DNA of 64,000 nucleotides from Anoplolepis gracilipes (Eukaryota; Arthropoda; Insecta; Hymenoptera; Formicidae). Each line of letters opens with the position of its first letter. The first letter of the stretch is position 1. The notes under the pieces were generated by a model, which worked only from the letters and a program-made list of their open reading frames with translations, ran no database searches and was not told the origin of the DNA. The stretch covers positions 9,027,501 to 9,091,500 of the forward strand of contig NC_132977.1 of assembly GCF_047496725.1 (NCBI RefSeq), given 5' to 3'. The position numbers and the translations under genes were made by a program. Shown one piece after another: positions 36,627 to 48,604 of this stretch.

Positions 36627-36797
36627 CAAGGACGAGATAATTGCGCCGATGAGGTACAAATGTCTCAGCTCGTTAAACTTGTTATTCTTCTCGGTAAAGC
36701 CCTGGAAGGCCAATTATCTTTTGGTATCCGTGTTTGGCTCAATAGTACTCTCGGTACAGAGTCGAGCCCTTTCTGTGACTCAAACAGCAAAAATTAG
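36627..36797 (+). CDS. Exon-like open frame after a strong splice acceptor (hypothetical)
   Basis: The bases before 36627 read GATTTTTCTTCCAG, a strong 3' splice site. The frame starting CAA GGA CGA GAT is open for 56 codons to TAG at 36795-36797 and has ordinary amino-acid use: QGRDNCADEVQMSQL, then LVILLGKALEGQ and IRVWLNSTLGTE. A second frame with an ATG at 36649 is open for 64 codons and codes more hydrophobic residues. No family recognised. If real it would be the last coding exon of a + strand gene; chance is the main alternative. Confidence 0.18.
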   Translation, partial: QGRDNCADEVQMSQLVKLVILLGKALEGQLSFGIRVWLNSTLGTESSPFCDSNSKN

Positions 36798-38015
36798 ATA
36801 TCTTTTAAAAATTATTCAAGACGATACTTTATGTATACCATAATTAAAATAATAATTAAAACAAAAAAATCTCACTTTTTTGTGTTAAGAAATGTGAATT
36901 TGTGAAATAGCTATATGTTTCTATTGTTATATTTCAAAGTAAGTAGAACAAAGCGGACACAAAGAGTTGTCGATCCCAATATTGTCAGCCGATAATAATT
37001 TCCGCAGGAACGAATTATTAGTTCATTAGGTGGAAATAGCCCGTGATGAAAAGTAATGAGCCTAAGCTAGCATTTTTGCATAATGGTCGCCATAAAATCA
37101 GCGAAGCGTTTAGACATCGTACTTTGTAAAGAGTTGTAAAAAATCGTTAACTCTCTCAATGCTAATCAACTGGAATTAACGCTTCCTTCTTTATACTTCG
37201 TTTATTGTCTCAATGACGCGTAACTTTTCTCGAGTCACTCCCAATCGTAAGTATGTGAAAGTATTAGTTATGATATTTTCGGTTAAGATATTAATCCGCA
37301 TTTAATCTGAAATATTTTTATTTGTAATTATTATCTAGTTGTCAGAAAAATCTTGTATTAAATATAATTTAAATATTATTTAATATACAATATATATTTT
37401 TTCAAAATTATTAAAGTTCTAAAATGCGTAGCATAGTTTTGAAACTATAAATTGAAATTATAATAATATAAAATAATTCCAATGCAGAAACTTGACATAG
37501 AAACTCGATCTCATTTCTTCGAAGTTGAGATCAAATCTTTCAACAACTTTCGAGAGATGCATACGGTACGAAACATGAAAGGAGATCGCACGCCATTAAG
37601 TGAACCATCCTAGATGAGATATAGAAATAGGAAGACTGAAATAGAGAGGAATATTATATCAAGATTCGATGGCAGCCTCGTTCACTCATAAAGAAAGAGC
37701 AGCGATGATTATATGCATGCGCATCTTTCCTTTACAATCAGTCGCTTACTCCCTTTTGGTTGCGTTTATTTTCTTTCTTTCTCTCCTTAAAGTCTCTCTT
37801 TTTTCTTCTTCTACTCTTTCGGTTGCGTATTCAAATGCGTGCGCATTTGGCGCGGTTGGATTTCAAGGTCTCGCCGCGGTCCATCCTGAATACGCCCACA
37901 AATTTATCATTGAGTATTATTCATTGAAGCGTCAATGGTACCATTTGAATATGAAAAGAAGGAGCCTAGTGAATGGTTTCGCCGAGGCGCGTCACCCGGT
38001 AGGAATATAGGTACC
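36798..38015. other. AT-rich DNA and a hydrophobic open frame
   Basis: A + strand frame from ATG 37669 to 38010 (113 codons) has a hydrophobic stretch (SLLVAFIFFLSLL) encoded by a CT-rich tract, then ordinary-looking residues. It stops just before the MITE-like element at 38016. It may be a small membrane protein, but the codons come largely from low-complexity DNA, so I do not call it. A GTAAGTATG donor-like match occurs at 37249 after a short ATG frame. Confidence 0.35.
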
Positions 38016-38355
38016 TATACAGGGTGTCTCTTAGAAACGTGTCAATTTAATTATCTCGCTGATATTTGATTGAGATGCAAACAATTTACCCAAATCACAA
38101 CTTTCTTAAAAAGCAATATTCACGTGTAAAGGCAAGATAACGTGTGTACCTATCAATATTGTGACGATAATCTAAATATTTTTATAATTTATCTTGATAG
38201 ATGAAATTGTTTTAAATATATTTTTATATATGCAAAAATGTACACAAAAATGTTTAACGTAAATAAATTTATATATTTTCCTTAAGTGTGTGTTAGAACA
38301 AAATCGTAATTTTAGCTAATAAATCTGTCGTCTAACATTTGTGACACCCCTTATA
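38016..38355. mobile_element. Second MITE-like element with TATA-flanked GGGTGT ends
   Basis: The left end reads TATACAGGGTGT (38016-38027), identical over 12 bases to the element at 18756. The right end reads ACACCCCTTATA (38344-38355), matching with two changes. The element proper is about 332 bp, AT-rich and non-coding. The interior is not obviously similar to the 18756 element, so they may be different families that share terminal bases and a TATA target. Confidence 0.5.
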
Positions 38356-39139
38356 TATACATAAGGCGGGGAACTAGATGTCAGGCTTCGATTATTTAAT
38401 CGATTCAGAATATTCAGGGGTCCCCGCGGGGATTCCTTTTTGTTTAACTTCCTGCAGATATTCGCCGGTGGGACCATCGCCTTTTCGTACCGTATACGCA
38501 CATATGTATGTATACCGTGCTCCGTACATATATTACTTGGTCCTGTCTCTGCCGAAAGGAAAGCAGAGCCAACGAACAACACGTTGTTGTCACGGGACAA
38601 CGACGGAGGAAACGACGTGTCACTCGAATAAATAGTTATTCGACTACGACGAGGAGCATGATGGACCGATCAAAAGCAGAGTCGGTTTCTTCGGCTTGCA
38701 TTCTGAGTCGATCGACTTTACAACTCGCGATTATTTCAAGAATGCAATTGTAATCCGACGTAGCAGCTGCGTTGCGCCATTTATATCGATTGTTTATTAT
38801 AACCGTCTTATAAAATCAAAATAAAAATTATATTTCCTCTCTATTTTTCCCATCTCTCGATAATGTTAAGATTAAAAAAAGAGGAATAAGACTCTTCATA
38901 TGTTAAAAAAATAATAATTACGCCATACAACTGAATGAGTATGAATTATGACTTTCTCCAAACAAATCATACGTCATGTTTAAGCAATAATTCGTAGTCA
39001 CTTCTAGCATTACCGATAAGTATCAAACGTAACAGCCACGCTCTTCACACAAACTCGTTTGCGTTAATCGCCTCGGCAGGTTTCCGCTCGTAACGATCGA
39101 ATATTAAAAGAATATTAATATAAAACGACGATTCTGTCC

Positions 39140-39180
<41 letters not shown>
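39140..39180 (+). repeat. (TC)n microsatellite
   Basis: CT repeats, uninterrupted from about 39147. Confidence 0.95.
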
Positions 39181-39182
<2 letters not shown>

Positions 39183-39518
39183 CCCTCGGGATGCTGCCAT
39201 TATAAAGCGAGATCGCACGTCTTAACGTCAGAACGGCGCGCAACGAACGCCGATGCTCGAAGACGACGCGAGTGATTCCAAGAGCGGAGGGATTCGAGAT
39301 AGGATTGTCTGCACCATCGGCTAGGAATCCCATCAAGTATCGTCGTTACCCCCATGGCGGAGTGCACGAGCGGCGGGAGGCTCGAGCTAGTTAGAGTTTA
39401 TAATAAGGATCGGCCGACCTGTATAACACGCTGCCGGGCCTATCATCTATTTATCGAGTGAAAATGTCTTCGGCTCAAATCCCCGTGAAATACGGCCTGC
39501 GCTACCTCCCCCCTCTCC

Positions 39519-39552
39519 CCCCTCCCCCCCTTTCTCTCTCTCTCTCTCTCTT
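39519..39552 (+). repeat. C-run plus (TC)n microsatellite
   Basis: A C-rich stretch with CCTCC interruptions runs into TTTCTCTC repeats. Confidence 0.85.
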
Positions 39553-40120
39553 TATCCTCTAACCTTCGATCGAGCATTGTTTGTCGTCTACATGCTGCTC
39601 CGCGAACTGTGAAAATCGAACGGAACTCGTTTAAAAAGAAGGCTTCTTTCCTGTCTCATTCATTCACAAATTAGTAAAGCCAAAGATTATGTGTAGAGAA
39701 CAATGCAAATACTGGTTTTCATCCCTCTTGGTTTTACTACGGAAAGATAACATTTTTTATTAAGCTTTTGTTTGCCACGTTTCATAAAATAAAAAGTATA
39801 TAGAATTTTCATGAAGGAATGTTATATTTTTAAAGTACAAACAAAAAGTAAAAAAAATTATCGTGTAAAATTATTTCGGTAAATCTTTAACACAAATTTT
39901 TTTTCTTTGCTCAGCTACCTAAAAAATTGTCATCTTTCTGGATAGAACAGGCCCATTCCAACCATCCCTCTATTTACGCGAGAATCCCATCGGCGTCTTC
40001 GAAAATTACAGTGTTTAGTCCAAACAAGGGATTTAAAGCCACAAGTCATTTAGCAGATATGATCTGAATCGGACACTCAAGATAGCATGTTATAATCATC
40101 ACTCTTTTCCTCTTTTAATC

Positions 40121-41017
40121 GTTCAGTGAATTTAATAATATTTCTTACAATTATTATTATAATTGCAAATAATCACGCGCACGTCTATAACAAACTTGCT
40201 CGGAAAATTCTGCATCAACTTTATCTGGACCAACCTTCTGCCCTGTTTTACTGCACCTTTCAAAGATCATGGTTAGAACTAAGAAGCCATACGTATACGC
40301 GCAAAGCGCGACGAGAATTTATCACGCGTGACATAACTCCGAAGCCGGCGTGCACGACGATGACGGGAATCGCAGGGGAAGAGGGGGTGGGGGAGGAGGG
40401 GCTCAAAGTGCATTCGCTTGGAAATTAAAAATGTCGCACAATGAGCGCTCGTCGGCTCGCGCGGCTACCGTTGACTGGAATGCAGTTGTGCATGCAACAC
40501 GGAGGCCTCTCCCGAGTGTCGGCTCCGCCGACAATCTTTTATGTAAGAGTTAACGATTTCGCGTGAGCGATTACGATTCCCCTGCCCCACCCCCCGTCGA
40601 CGCGGCGTTCGTTCGTTCGACGCGCCGGTAAGTCACCACGTCGCGCCGCATCGTCGAAGACGTAAGGTAGGATTTGTTCGACAAAAAAATGTCAAATGTG
40701 TCGGCTCTTTGCGCAGCACTTGGCGCGTTGCACTTGTGTGACAATGAGTAACCCTCCGGCGAAAAGAATCCGCCGCGCGCAGTAAAATAACGCGTGTCGA
40801 AACAAGATCGTTAGTGCGATGCTGCTGCTTTCTCTCGTTTGGAAAAACACGAAATCGAGCGGAATGTATATAACGAGGATGCGAATCTTTGTTCCGTGTC
40901 TTCTCCAGAATCTATGCATACATGAAATGTATTTTTCATTTAAAAATCAAACGTTACAAAGGCGCACGCGTAACTATATTAAAATAATCGTTGTTAAGAT
41001 ATAATATATCCTTTCAC

Positions 41018-41072
<55 letters not shown>

Positions 41073-41780
41073 AAAAGTTTAGTTTCAATTTCGCGTTATG
41101 AGTCCATATAATTGCGCTCTTGTCGCTGTTTTACAAGAGGCAGTAATTGCAACGTGTGAGAAACCGTGGGTGGGCCTGTGCGCGAGCATTCGAAAATAAA
41201 ATCGAGATGCCGCCTTTTTGCAGCAGCAGATCGCGGCTTCTCTCGAGGGTAGGCGACGCCGGACCACACCGAGTTTCGACGTGTCACCCGGGATGAAAGA
41301 AAATGGCTGACGATCATTAGCGACGGTGACTCGCCATCGGTGGATGGTCCTCGTTAAACACTCGACTCGCTTTTGACGTATCCATAATCACCGATAAGAA
41401 CTTGTCGGACTCATCTTCCCCTTTACCGCTCTACGTATCTTTCTCTCTTTCTCTCGCTTATTCACCACCCTTTTCCCCATTCTCGAGTACGCTGACAACA
41501 TCCACATCCGCACGCCATCCGCTCGACGACTTTGAAATCCAGGTGGTGACACCGCGTCTCATAAAGAGAGCGAGACGAACGCATGCCGCAGTGTCGAGTA
41601 CATAAATAATCCGAGACAAATTACTCTTAAGTCATGTTATCGGCAAGCGCGGGGATTATAAGAAAAATACGCGATTCTCATCGTACCTGCGGATTGCTCC
41701 TATATGCAGACTCATCGCGTTAGGCTGAGTTGCTCCCCCGAGCAACGGAGGAAGCTAATTAGTAATACCACAAAATCCAG
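40121..41780. other. GC-balanced DNA, donor-like site at 40627, GA repeat
   Basis: CpG-rich at 40330-40720, where CCG|GTAAGTC (about 40627) is a good donor match without a supported exon. No gene called. Confidence 0.4.
41022..41068 (+). repeat. (AG)n microsatellite
   Basis: About 23 AG units, then GAAAGAAAAAG. Confidence 0.95.
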
Positions 41781-42647
41781 CTGTAAAGATCGTTAATTGC
41801 ATATAAAGATAAATCGAATAATAGAGAATTTAAAAAAAAAATTTATTGAATAATTTAATTATATATTTGCTAAAACTTGATTTTAGTTGCTCTTCTTGAC
41901 GTTAGCGAAATATAATGATGTTTTCTACCGCGCGTATATATTTATTTCCAAAATTACTTTCAATAGTTTACTTCACCTATATACGGATACGCTTATTTAA
42001 GTTCGCTTACATGCTTCGCAAAAGTTGCAGCCTCTCTAGAAGCTCGACAAATGTCGTTACGCGTAACGATTTCAAGACTTGCATATACTTTTCCACGATT
42101 CTCCTTCTCTCCCCTGCTTTTTTATCTCGTCCCTTGCCGGGCGCGTCAATTTCGGGAAACTTCCCCGAATGATGAACGACGGCAGGTTCAGAACGGAACA
42201 CGACAGAATCTTCACGGAATCTTCGCTTAACGGCACCCAAGTGGATTAAAACCTGATCAAAGTTTGTGAACGGTCGTTTCAATATCACGAGATATCAGAC
42301 ACGTGAACGGGAGAAGATGCGAGGACACGTAAAATTCGCTTCTTCGTCATATACAGAGCAATCAGGTTGGCATTAAAACAGATTATTGTGTTTTCCATGA
42401 AAGAAACTTACTACAAAATGATGCAAAAGACGCAAACTACGACAATTTGTAGTAAGAAAGCTTTATGCAACGGATTTTTTTATCAAAATTACGATAAAAC
42501 CGATCAAAGTTCATATATTATCTATAAATATCCTGAGATATTATATAAAATTCTGATTTTGATATACAAACAGAAAATAAAACGAATTGCAGCTAAATAA
42601 AATATTTAAAAAAATAGAAAACTAATTATATATATTAAATAAATATA

Positions 42648-42708
<61 letters not shown>

Positions 42709-43399
42709 AATATACCATACTATTGTACTATCCTATCTATGTATAAACTAATTATATATAATATACATATATAATAGCTGTAGTCATTAAATGTTCTCAT
42801 CTATGATATTTTTAAACCTCTCAATTTTAATAAAAGAATAAAAAACTTATTATAACATATAAATATTTTCAAATAAATTGTAAAATAAATTGATTTACCT
42901 ATTAACGCTTCTTTTCAAGTTTTTATTTTTTAGTTTTTTGTTCTTTTTTTTTTAATTTATCAAAGCACTCATTTATATATATGTATATATACATGTATAT
43001 ATATATATTTTTTTCTTGTTTCAATAAATAATTACTTAATACCTTCTATTTCTTTCTCTGCCTGTATAAATTTTTAATTTCTTGAAATTAAAGAAATTTT
43101 TCACACAATGTTTATTTAAAAATAGCTTATGAAACAAGGATATCTTCTCGTTTAATTAAAGCCAATTAATTACCAAGATGCAGCAAAAACGCAATATAGA
43201 TGACTAACGTGACTATTGGGTATAAATATAGTATGGTGCCCACTGGGAATTGCAAAGCTACCTACGCTCATTAATTACTGTACTGATGACATTTCACGAT
43301 TACACGGATTAATTAAAAACTCATATAACCAATAATGCGACAAAGGTTTATCGAAGCACGAAACTCATTGCTTCGTAATTTCACCAGAGCTACATTATT
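41781..43399. other. Very AT-rich DNA
   Basis: Mostly AT-rich, with a GC-balanced piece at 41910-42340. Contains the longest AT microsatellite of the window and ATATGTATATATACAT-type palindromes near 42980. No gene. Confidence 0.65.
42651..42703 (+). repeat. (AT)n microsatellite, 53 bp
   Basis: Uninterrupted AT dinucleotides; prone to cruciform formation and length change. Confidence 0.97.
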
Positions 43400-45990
43400 A
43401 TGCCATCATTAGCTAAACATAATTATGTTTCTTGCTTAATGCAAATTACTTTGCCCGGGATTGATAATTACACATTATATTACGAAACATTCGTGTTTAT
43501 TCTCCGCGTTTACGCTATTATGCTCTTTGACTACGTTTACCGATGTGCACAATCGTCCGCTCGCACAATTTGTACGCCCGAGGATAATTACAAACCTGCC
43601 AATGAGCGACATGCAAAGCGTAGAAAAGAGGAGGAACGAAAAGAAGAACGATATATTCGAGCGCACATACCCAAGCGACGACTATTACAACGTTATTACG
43701 ACAAGGAAAGACCCGTCTTCGCACGACCCCCGGGGCCGAATCGAATCAAAAGCTCATTCGCGCGCTTGGCTCCAACTAAAAACAGCAAGCTATTAATATT
43801 AATACGTATACGCGGCGAAAAGAAAAAGGAAGCAATCGTAACGAGGCCCGCCGGCTCCATCGTCATGCTACGTCAATCTAGAAAGCTTCAAGTCGCCTGT
43901 ACATCACTTTCGCGAATAGAGATTCCACAGATATCGCTGTTAAATTCTAGCAGATTGATTCGACGAAGATTAATGTTTTCGTAGTGTGGTTAATATCAGA
44001 AAATCTTAAAGCACAACTTTATACATATATGATCAATCTGCATAATAATAATAAATTTTTTTAAATTTGCCATTTTTAGCAAATTAATAAAAATTGTTTA
44101 TTAATTAAAATAATTGTGTTTATTAAAAACTAGGAAATGTCAATGTAAAATGGAAAGCGAGATTTCTGCATTTTCTGAATATGTAAATCGACCGTTAAAA
44201 CGTTAAAATTTATCATTTCTCTTTGTATTTATAATAAACAAAAATTAATGCAAATCAAAAACAAGAATTATTTCGTACGTGCTCATCTCGGCGCAAACGA
44301 ATATTATTCGCTCGAAAGAGCTAAACCAACGCAGCTGGATGACGATCGATTCCCGCCAACAATCTTCGTCCTCGATCCTTCCAAGATGTGTGCGCGCGCG
44401 TGCAAGGCTCAAGGTTCTCTTACGTAAGCCTACAATATTCCCATGCACCCTTTGACGGGTCGATCGCGCGCGTTGCATTGTCCAAAGGTTTTATCGAAGT
44501 GGAGAGGACACACAAGGATCCAAGAAGGGAGGCACCCAACTGAGAATAGAGAATCAAGATCCCTCCAAGGGCGCGCCTTCAGATGTGCGTTTCCCGCACG
44601 TGAAGAAAGCAAAACCGTAGAAGTGCACCTGCGAGGAGCTTCAATGGCCCTTTCGTAGGAGGCTAATATTTAAATGCGCGGCGAGAAAGACGAAGAAAGA
44701 CGCGAGCGGCCGATCGGGCCCCCGATCTGACCCCGGTATTCAAATGAGCCGATAGTCGGGTGATACGAACGATCGGGTAACCCAACGTACTTTCCGACCG
44801 GATCGCTCGAAATTGTGAACACCATACGCCGCTTCCTGTTTTCAAGGTCAATTCAGTGCTCACTCATTCAACGTTCCTCACGAGGACGCTGTCGTAAATC
44901 GATATCAACCGCTCTTTTCTCTTTCTCTCTCGTTTTCGTTCGTCAAATTCTAATTTACAAGTGCGTTGCAATTCTAATCGCTCCTACCAGTTTTAACTCT
45001 TTTTATTCAATTAACATTCCGTTAATAACGCAATATCCGCAGAACGTGAAATAGATTTTCTTTAATATCGATGAAAATAAACCGATATATTGACCGTCAT
45101 CAATTGCATCAAATTTTGCAACAATATCCAACGGTAAATAATTCTCATAAAATTCCTAAACAAATTTCAATAATAATATTTCCGTCTCCAAACATTTATC
45201 TGTTTTCGATTTTACCGTCGCAACGACGGTTCCGTCAAAGACAGAATGATGGCTTAGTAGTGGCTGCTCTGATCCTCACTTATACTCTCATTAGTCGCGA
45301 GGTCAGCAGCAGCAAGCACCATCATCGGCAGCAACGGTATGCTAAACAAGCAGTGAAAGAACGAAGCGGCGATTCGACGCAATGGCAAAGGTAGCTCCCG
45401 CGACTGATTACGTATTAATACGTTTCTGTGAATCCGGCGCCGTGTCAGACGGACACACGGAACGGATGGACACCAACGGGCGGGAAGAGGGAATGAACGA
45501 GGGGGGGGGGGCGAGGGAAAGGGGGAAGAAGGAGGGGGTAAGAAGGGCGTCCCACTGCCCAGGGCGTCCCGCGGGACACCGGGCGTCCGGGTGCTCTGAT
45601 GAGAAAAATTACCAGAAATAAAAGGAGGACCGGCAGCGCGATTATACAAAACGGATATTACAACGGACCCCGGCACTGGCTCTTATTAAACCCTCCACCT
45701 CTACCGGAACGAGGCAGCCTTCAGCTTCACGAACTCAATGCGCGCCCGCGGAGAGCTACAGGAAATCTTTCTGAAATATTAACCCATCCTCCCCCACCTC
45801 CGCCCTTCTTTTGGTCCTCTCTTTCTGCTGGATCCGGCACGGCCACTGATTCCGCAGGCTCTCTGCGACGTCAACCCTTTCTCTATTACTTTCTTCAAAC
45901 GGAAGGTGTCGGTATAAGTTCTCCGCGCTTACAGCTTTGTGCCGCTTAAAGGCAGAAAAGATTTTACGTTGCGCTTGAAACATCTCGAGT
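43400..45990. other. GC-balanced region with the longest open frame (194 codons), not supported
   Basis: The frame 43400-43984 starts at a true ATG but has no motif, is lysine/arginine-rich and overlaps an open frame of 111 codons in another phase. 44560-44800 and 45400-45960 are GC-rich; a G11 run is at 45501-45511. No gene is called. Confidence 0.45.
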
Positions 45991-46371
45991 CGCGCGTGTT
46001 ACAGTGTAAGATTTTAATTATCCGGAAGAGTAAAATATTTTAAATTTTGCATATCCAAATCAAAGAAAGATTCTTAGAATATTATTAAGCTTTATGTTAC
46101 ATATTCTAGGAAAACTCGTGATTTTAGAATTATCTAATAATAAAGTTATAAACGTTTCGTTTTTTTTTTGTTTTTTTTTTTATTGTTTTGACACAGTTGA
46201 ATTTCAGAGATAAATGTTGGATGAAAATATATCGTATAAATCGTATTTCAATGGTTATTTTTTTAAAGCTAATTAATTATTCAAATTTATCTGTTTTTTC
46301 GAACATATCTACTGACAATTGTCTTTTTATTGTATTTTTTTAAACTGACACTTTAGAATTGAGACTAAATT
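45991..46371. other. AT-rich DNA
   Basis: AT-rich with T runs at about 46159-46181. Ends with ATTGAGACTAAATT, which recurs at 46789-46802. Confidence 0.65.
46358..46371 (+). repeat. 14-bp direct repeat, left copy
   Basis: ATTGAGACTAAATT, identical to 46789-46802 in the same orientation. It abuts the left arm of the inverted repeat. Possible target-site duplication or coincidence. Confidence 0.6.
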
Positions 46372-46749
46372 TAAATAAAAATAAGTAACCAAATAAGAGC
46401 TACGCTCAACGGTAATAGGTTCAAGTACATATTACTAAGAATAAAAATTTAATTTATTTAATATCGTACTCGTTTTCGAGTCCTCTTTGGGCCATCTTTA
46501 ATAACAAATTAATAAAGATTGACAATACCTAAATAGTAATTAAAATCCTTATTAATACGTTCAGAGCTCAATGAACGAACGTTTTTACAAAGAGTGACGA
46601 ATCTCCCCATTAGTGTTAAACGTGAAGAAACATGCATACGATATTATATAAGTAAGCTAAATTTTTATTCTTAGTAATATGTTACTTACCCCTATTATCG
46701 TTGCGCGTGACTCTAATTTACCCAGTTTACTTATTTTCATTTATATTTT
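46372..46749. mobile_element. Long imperfect inverted repeat (foldback or MITE-like element)
   Basis: The left arm (about 46372-46468) and right arm (about 46636-46749) are reverse complements with substitutions and small gaps. The core is a perfect 24-base match: 46428-46451 against 46658-46681 (CATATTACTAAGAATAAAAA then TTTA). Outside the core, CAACGGTAATAGG pairs with CAACGATAATAGG, and AAATAAGTAA segments also pair. The loop is about 167 bp. The arms would fold into a hairpin of roughly 100 bp. A 14-bp direct repeat flanks it, directly on the left and 39 bp beyond the right arm. No coding capacity. Confidence 0.65.
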
Positions 46750-46788
46750 TACAAAGAGTATTTTGGAAAAGTCTTTATTTTAGTTATT

Positions 46789-46802
46789 ATTGAGACTAAA
46801 TT
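46789..46802 (+). repeat. 14-bp direct repeat, right copy
   Basis: Second copy of ATTGAGACTAAATT, 431 bp from the first. Confidence 0.6.
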
Positions 46803-47234
46803 GGTCAGTGCCGGATTAATCTTTACTGCCGTTGAAATTATAATCTGATCTTTCTCTGTATTTGGAGAACTCGAAATATTTAATTATGAAATTTGTAAAG
46901 CTTATAAAAGAATTTTTTTTTCTTTTTTTTCTAGCGTTAAATATGATTTTGACTTCATCTTTTTTAAGAAACATACAAATCAGAAATATAATGCTACATT
47001 TAGCAAGATAAACTGCAATCTATATGTATACAAAGCAGACAATTTTATAGTTATACCTATTAAGAATCACACATGTAATACTTGCATTATCAGTGATGTG
47101 AAAGTAATTTCAAAATCATATACATAATAATAACATAGTAATAATTCATTAATACTTATTTTTTTAAACAATTCAATAAATAAACCTGCAGCAATTATAC
47201 ATATAATCTGACGCAAGTTAGATGACTAAATTTA
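46803..47234. other. AT-rich DNA
   Basis: No feature seen. Confidence 0.65.
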
Positions 47235-47407
47235 TCATTGCAATATAGCTGGCACATAATTACGCCCGAAACAAGCAATCGGTAACGACATGACAGCGCG
47301 TCTTTGATTTAACCAAAGAGTCTTGCTGAAACTCGTGTCACCGTAGTTCGCATTGAAGTGCATACCCGAGTGGATTTGCATACGTGGAGTTCGCATCGTG
47401 ATGTTAC
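47235..47407 (-). CDS. Exon-like open frame after an AG-free acceptor region (hypothetical)
   Basis: On the minus strand a long pyrimidine tract (47512 down to 47457) is followed by about 48 bases without AG until CCTCCTACAG, ending at 47408. This matches the AG-exclusion pattern upstream of a 3' splice site. From 47407 one frame reads NITMRTPRMQIHSGMHFNAN and continues to FGRNYVPAILQ and a TGA, 56 codons. Read through the AG instead, the sequence gives WECDMCPASYR, reminiscent of the start of a C2H2 finger, at a CAG|GTAACA donor-like site. No family is recognised for either reading. Confidence 0.15.
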
Positions 47408-47456
47408 CTGTAGGAGGCCGGGCACATGTCACATTCCCATTGTCGGTGTTGTCGCA

Positions 47457-47545
47457 GAGAGAGAGAAAGTGTATATAAGAAACAGAGAGTGAGAGAGAGA
47501 TAAAAAGAGAGATATGACCGAGTATGAGCGGCGAGAGGGTGAGAG
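47457..47545 (+). promoter_or_regulatory. GAGA-rich tract with TATA box and strong donor (+ strand)
   Basis: Purine-rich GAGAG repeats surround a TATATAAG box at 47472-47479. An ATG at 47514 opens ten codons (MTEYERREGE) ending at GAGAG|GTAAGTAC, an almost ideal 5' splice site with intron start 47546. GAGA sites, TATA box and donor in this order and spacing would fit a promoter plus short first exon. GA-rich DNA gives such matches easily, so this is only suggestive. Confidence 0.25.
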
Positions 47546-48360
47546 GTAAGTACTCGTACTAAGTGCTGTTTTATTTGTGTAAGAACAACCACTTTGCTAC
47601 CTCCATCCGCCCTCTCGTTCGGCCTACGAAGACAGACTATTCGCGCGCGCGCAAACATCTGGATTCGTAGTCACGATTCGCTCGCGATTCCACAGACTTA
47701 CGTGGGCGCGGATGTGGCAAGATCAGTGAGTGTGACTAAAGGAAGCCACTTTCGGTCGCGTAATTCCGTTAAGATGTCGGAGTACTCGTATCAAAGTGCG
47801 CTCCATCGTTTTCGAAATCGCAATTAATCCGTGCGCGCATCTTTGATTCGCGGATTTCTGATATTTTTTTCCCCCAAATGAAAAATTTCAATCTTTAAGC
47901 GAAATAAATATAATCTTGACATATTCAGATGCTGTCGATGCTGTAGAATCTCAAAGAATAATCTTTATATTTTTTGTTTGTGACAGTAGAAATCTAAACG
48001 TTCTAAAAAACGATAAATTTGCGAATTACAATATAGAAAAAAATATTACATCACGGAATAAAATAGAATGAAAATCAGAATCATTGGAAAATAGAATTCG
48101 TCGAAACATACCAATTCCAATAGAAATTCCATTCGCAAACGCGCTAACGCAATAGGGAGAACTTTGCTGTTATCTTATCATCAAGAATCAAAGCGAAGTT
48201 ATCGCCAGTTAACAAACATCTTCGTTATTGCTTCAAACGGTAAAGAGAAGCTTTGTGTGTTGGCATTAGCCAGACACTCTCTCACGGATCTGCGGAGTAC
48301 TGGTCCTCCGCTTTGATCTTGGTCAACAGCGAAACTTTAGACCTCTCGGTCGTACGCGTA
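47546..48360. other. GC-balanced then AT-rich DNA, no gene
   Basis: Short frames only. From 48240 sequence becomes GC-balanced and leads to an arthropod-type initiator-like TCAGT at 48363. Confidence 0.45.
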
Positions 48361-48604
48361 CGTCAGTCAATCGAAAGCAATCCCTTCGATTAACATGGAT
48401 CAACTCAGCACAGTATAAACTATTCGATCGTTTGTTCAATAACCATTCGTGTCAACGTGATCTCGTCGAAGTTGATCCTCGAGCATCTCGTCGAATTTGT
48501 CGCGGATCAAGACAATAGATCTCCCAAGCACGAGTGCACGAGTACAAGTCGGTTTCTCAAGCAAAAGGAGGACCAACTAGGCGCTCTGTGTGATACCTCG
48601 GCTG

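Larger units (their letters stand above)
38356..40120. other. Mixed DNA with CT microsatellites, no gene
   Basis: GC-balanced parts at 38360-38780 and 39180-39600, AT-rich elsewhere. Frames are short and motif-free. Confidence 0.5.

Noticed and set aside
37669..38010. 113-codon frame with a hydrophobic segment
   Set aside because: The hydrophobic part is encoded by a CT-rich tract and the frame ends at a MITE boundary; too weak to call a gene.
43400..43984. Longest open frame (194 codons, +)
   Set aside because: No motif, signal or splice support; stops are also sparse in an overlapping frame. The length is within chance expectation for 64 kb on six frames.
45254..45676. 140-codon minus-strand frame
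   Set aside because: Proline-rich part is from a poly-G/GGA tract; no motif.
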